Assembly: GCA_031283825.1 (NCBI GenBank)
Contig: JAITAZ010000032.1
Span: 1-6,206, forward strand
DNA length: 6,206 bases
DNA from: Planctomycetaceae bacterium
GTDB taxonomy: Bacteria; Planctomycetota; Planctomycetia; Pirellulales; Thermoguttaceae
Direction of reading: 5' to 3'
Both the position numbers and the translations under genes were made by a program. This document shows positions 5,808-6,206 of the stretch, piece by piece. Numbering within the stretch: the first letter of the stretch is position 1; each line of letters opens with the position of its first letter. Under the pieces are notes generated by a model that was given only the letters and a program-made list of their open reading frames with translations, had not been told where the DNA came from and ran no database searches.

Positions 5808-5881
5808 TCCCTGGTAGCTCAGTTGGTTAGAGCGGCGGACTGTTAATCCGTAGGTCGAAGGTTCGAGTCCTTCTCGGGGAG
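5808..5881 (+). tRNA. tRNA-Asn (anticodon GUU)
   Basis: A full cloverleaf can be drawn. The acceptor stem is tccctgg with tcgggga (with G-U pairs) and discriminator G at 5881. The D arm is gctc…gagc. The anticodon stem is gcgga/tccgt around loop ctgttaa, with anticodon gtt at 5842-5844. The T arm is gaagg-ttcgagt-ccttc. CCA is not encoded. The 3' end faces the recombinase gene at 6023, the usual geometry for an integration site within a tRNA 3' end. Confidence 0.97.
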
Positions 5882-5967
5882 TTTTGGGTAAATCCTTGAG
5901 AATAGTGAGATTATAACTTACTGTTTTTGTTAATTTTGGTTTAATTTTATATGCGAAGGGCGAATGT

Positions 5968-5987
5968 TTGTGCCGAATTCGGCACAA
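5968..5987. promoter_or_regulatory. Perfect 20-bp palindrome upstream of the recombinase gene, candidate operator
   Basis: The sequence ttgtgccgaattcggcacaa is completely self-complementary and sits 35 bp before the recombinase ATG. A perfect palindrome without a loop fits a dimeric DNA-binding protein site better than an RNA terminator, and no T tract follows. A tRNA terminator remains possible. Confidence 0.45.
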
Positions 5988-6010
5988 TCTCCCCTTGTCA
6001 GCGTAGATTG

Positions 6011-6016
6011 TATAAA
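6011..6016 (+). promoter_or_regulatory. Possible -10 box of the recombinase gene
   Basis: TATAAA lies 6 bp before the ATG at 6023. If used, transcription would begin at or very near the start codon, giving a leaderless mRNA; there is no Shine-Dalgarno site, which fits. No convincing -35 box is found at the right spacing. Confidence 0.25.
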
Positions 6017-6022
6017 CTTAAA

Positions 6023-6206
6023 ATGAAAAATACAAAACAGTTAAAGAAAAATTTATCAAACAAAAAAAGAAACAAAGAAAAATTACTCATAACCAACGAT
6101 AAAGGTTACGCCTATTATCGATTCAGCTATGAAAAAACACGCTACAAAATCTCTCTAGGGAAATACGGGTCGCCCGAAAGCGAAACAAATTATTACCTAT
6201 TCAAAG
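6023..6206 (+). CDS. Tyrosine recombinase/integrase-like protein, N-terminal fragment (runs off window)
   Basis: Sixty-one codons from the ATG at 6023 stay open to the window edge. The first ~22 residues are Lys/Asn-rich and very basic (MKNTKQLKKNLSNKKRNKEK). Residues ~28-61 (GYAYYRF…TRYKISLGKYGSPESETNYYLF) resemble the N-terminal motif seen in many planctomycete phage-type integrases, where a YR…G…LG.YGSPES.Y segment precedes the SAM-like and catalytic domains. The catalytic R-H-R-Y residues would lie beyond the window, so the assignment rests on the N-terminal motif only. Proximity to tRNA-Asn supports a site-specific recombinase. A dispersed housekeeping or cassette recombinase is an alternative. 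Confidence 0.6.
   Translation, partial: MKNTKQLKKNLSNKKRNKEKLLITNDKGYAYYRFSYEKTRYKISLGKYGSPESETNYYLFK

Noticed and set aside
5976..5985. aattcggcac resembles the start of a commonly used EcoRI cDNA adaptor
   Set aside because: It is half of a perfect 20-bp palindrome continuous with native AT-rich sequence, and the remaining adaptor bases are absent; coincidence is more likely than vector contamination.
5775..5987. 70-codon minus-strand open frame covering the tRNA
   Set aside because: The central PREGLEPSTYGLTVRRSNQ part is simply the antisense translation of a tRNA gene, a common false gene call.

Overview
The window looks like AT-rich chromosomal DNA from a member of the Planctomycetota. 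Three things suggest this. The secreted protein at 567-2213 has two terminal beta-type domains of a style I associate with planctomycete exported proteins. The gene truncated at the right edge begins like a planctomycete-type tyrosine recombinase (the YYRFSYEKTRYKISLGKYGSPES stretch, residues ~32-54). The genes mostly lack clear Shine-Dalgarno sites. This placement comes from protein style, not from a database search, and I cannot name a genus.

Layout. (1) 1-559: no credible gene. The stretch is a three-level nest of small non-autonomous elements: a GTAACCGTTCACG-ended element (A1, running off the left edge) interrupted by element B (20-418), which is interrupted by element C (135-264). (2) 567-2213, minus strand: a secreted 548-aa protein with two small terminal domains and a long Asn/Asp/Ser-rich linker. 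(3) 2214-2493: a divergent intergenic region with a candidate promoter for the minus-strand gene and two hairpins. (4) 2494-2919, plus strand: a small single-pass membrane protein with a SHOCT-like helical segment. (5) 2920-3454: AT-rich intergenic DNA with a hairpin and a pentanucleotide tandem repeat. (6) 3455-4753, plus strand: a complete, canonical clpX. (7) 4754-5807: no gene. This is a second repeat cluster, with a diverged half copy of element E (about 4794-4866), element A2 (4873-5067, oppositely oriented copy of A1), element E (5071-5265, with five 9-nt GGGGAC repeats) and element D (5269-5553, roughly 92-95-bp inverted repeats and an 8-bp target duplication). (8) 5808-5881: tRNA-Asn(GUU). 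(9) 6023-6206: the start of a tyrosine recombinase gene, preceded by a perfect 20-bp palindrome.

The genes do not form an obvious pathway. ClpX is a housekeeping protein-unfolding ATPase. The secreted protein and the membrane protein are uncharacterised, and the recombinase beside a tRNA gene hints at the edge of an integrated element. The most distinctive content is the non-coding repeat landscape. A1, A2 and D share a GTAA-starting inverted terminus, and D has an 8-bp duplication; both are hallmarks of the IS66 family, so these look like IS66-mobilised MITEs. No transposase is encoded in the window. The two A copies carry their double-hairpin core in opposite orientation relative to their flanks, which implies a flip of the core.
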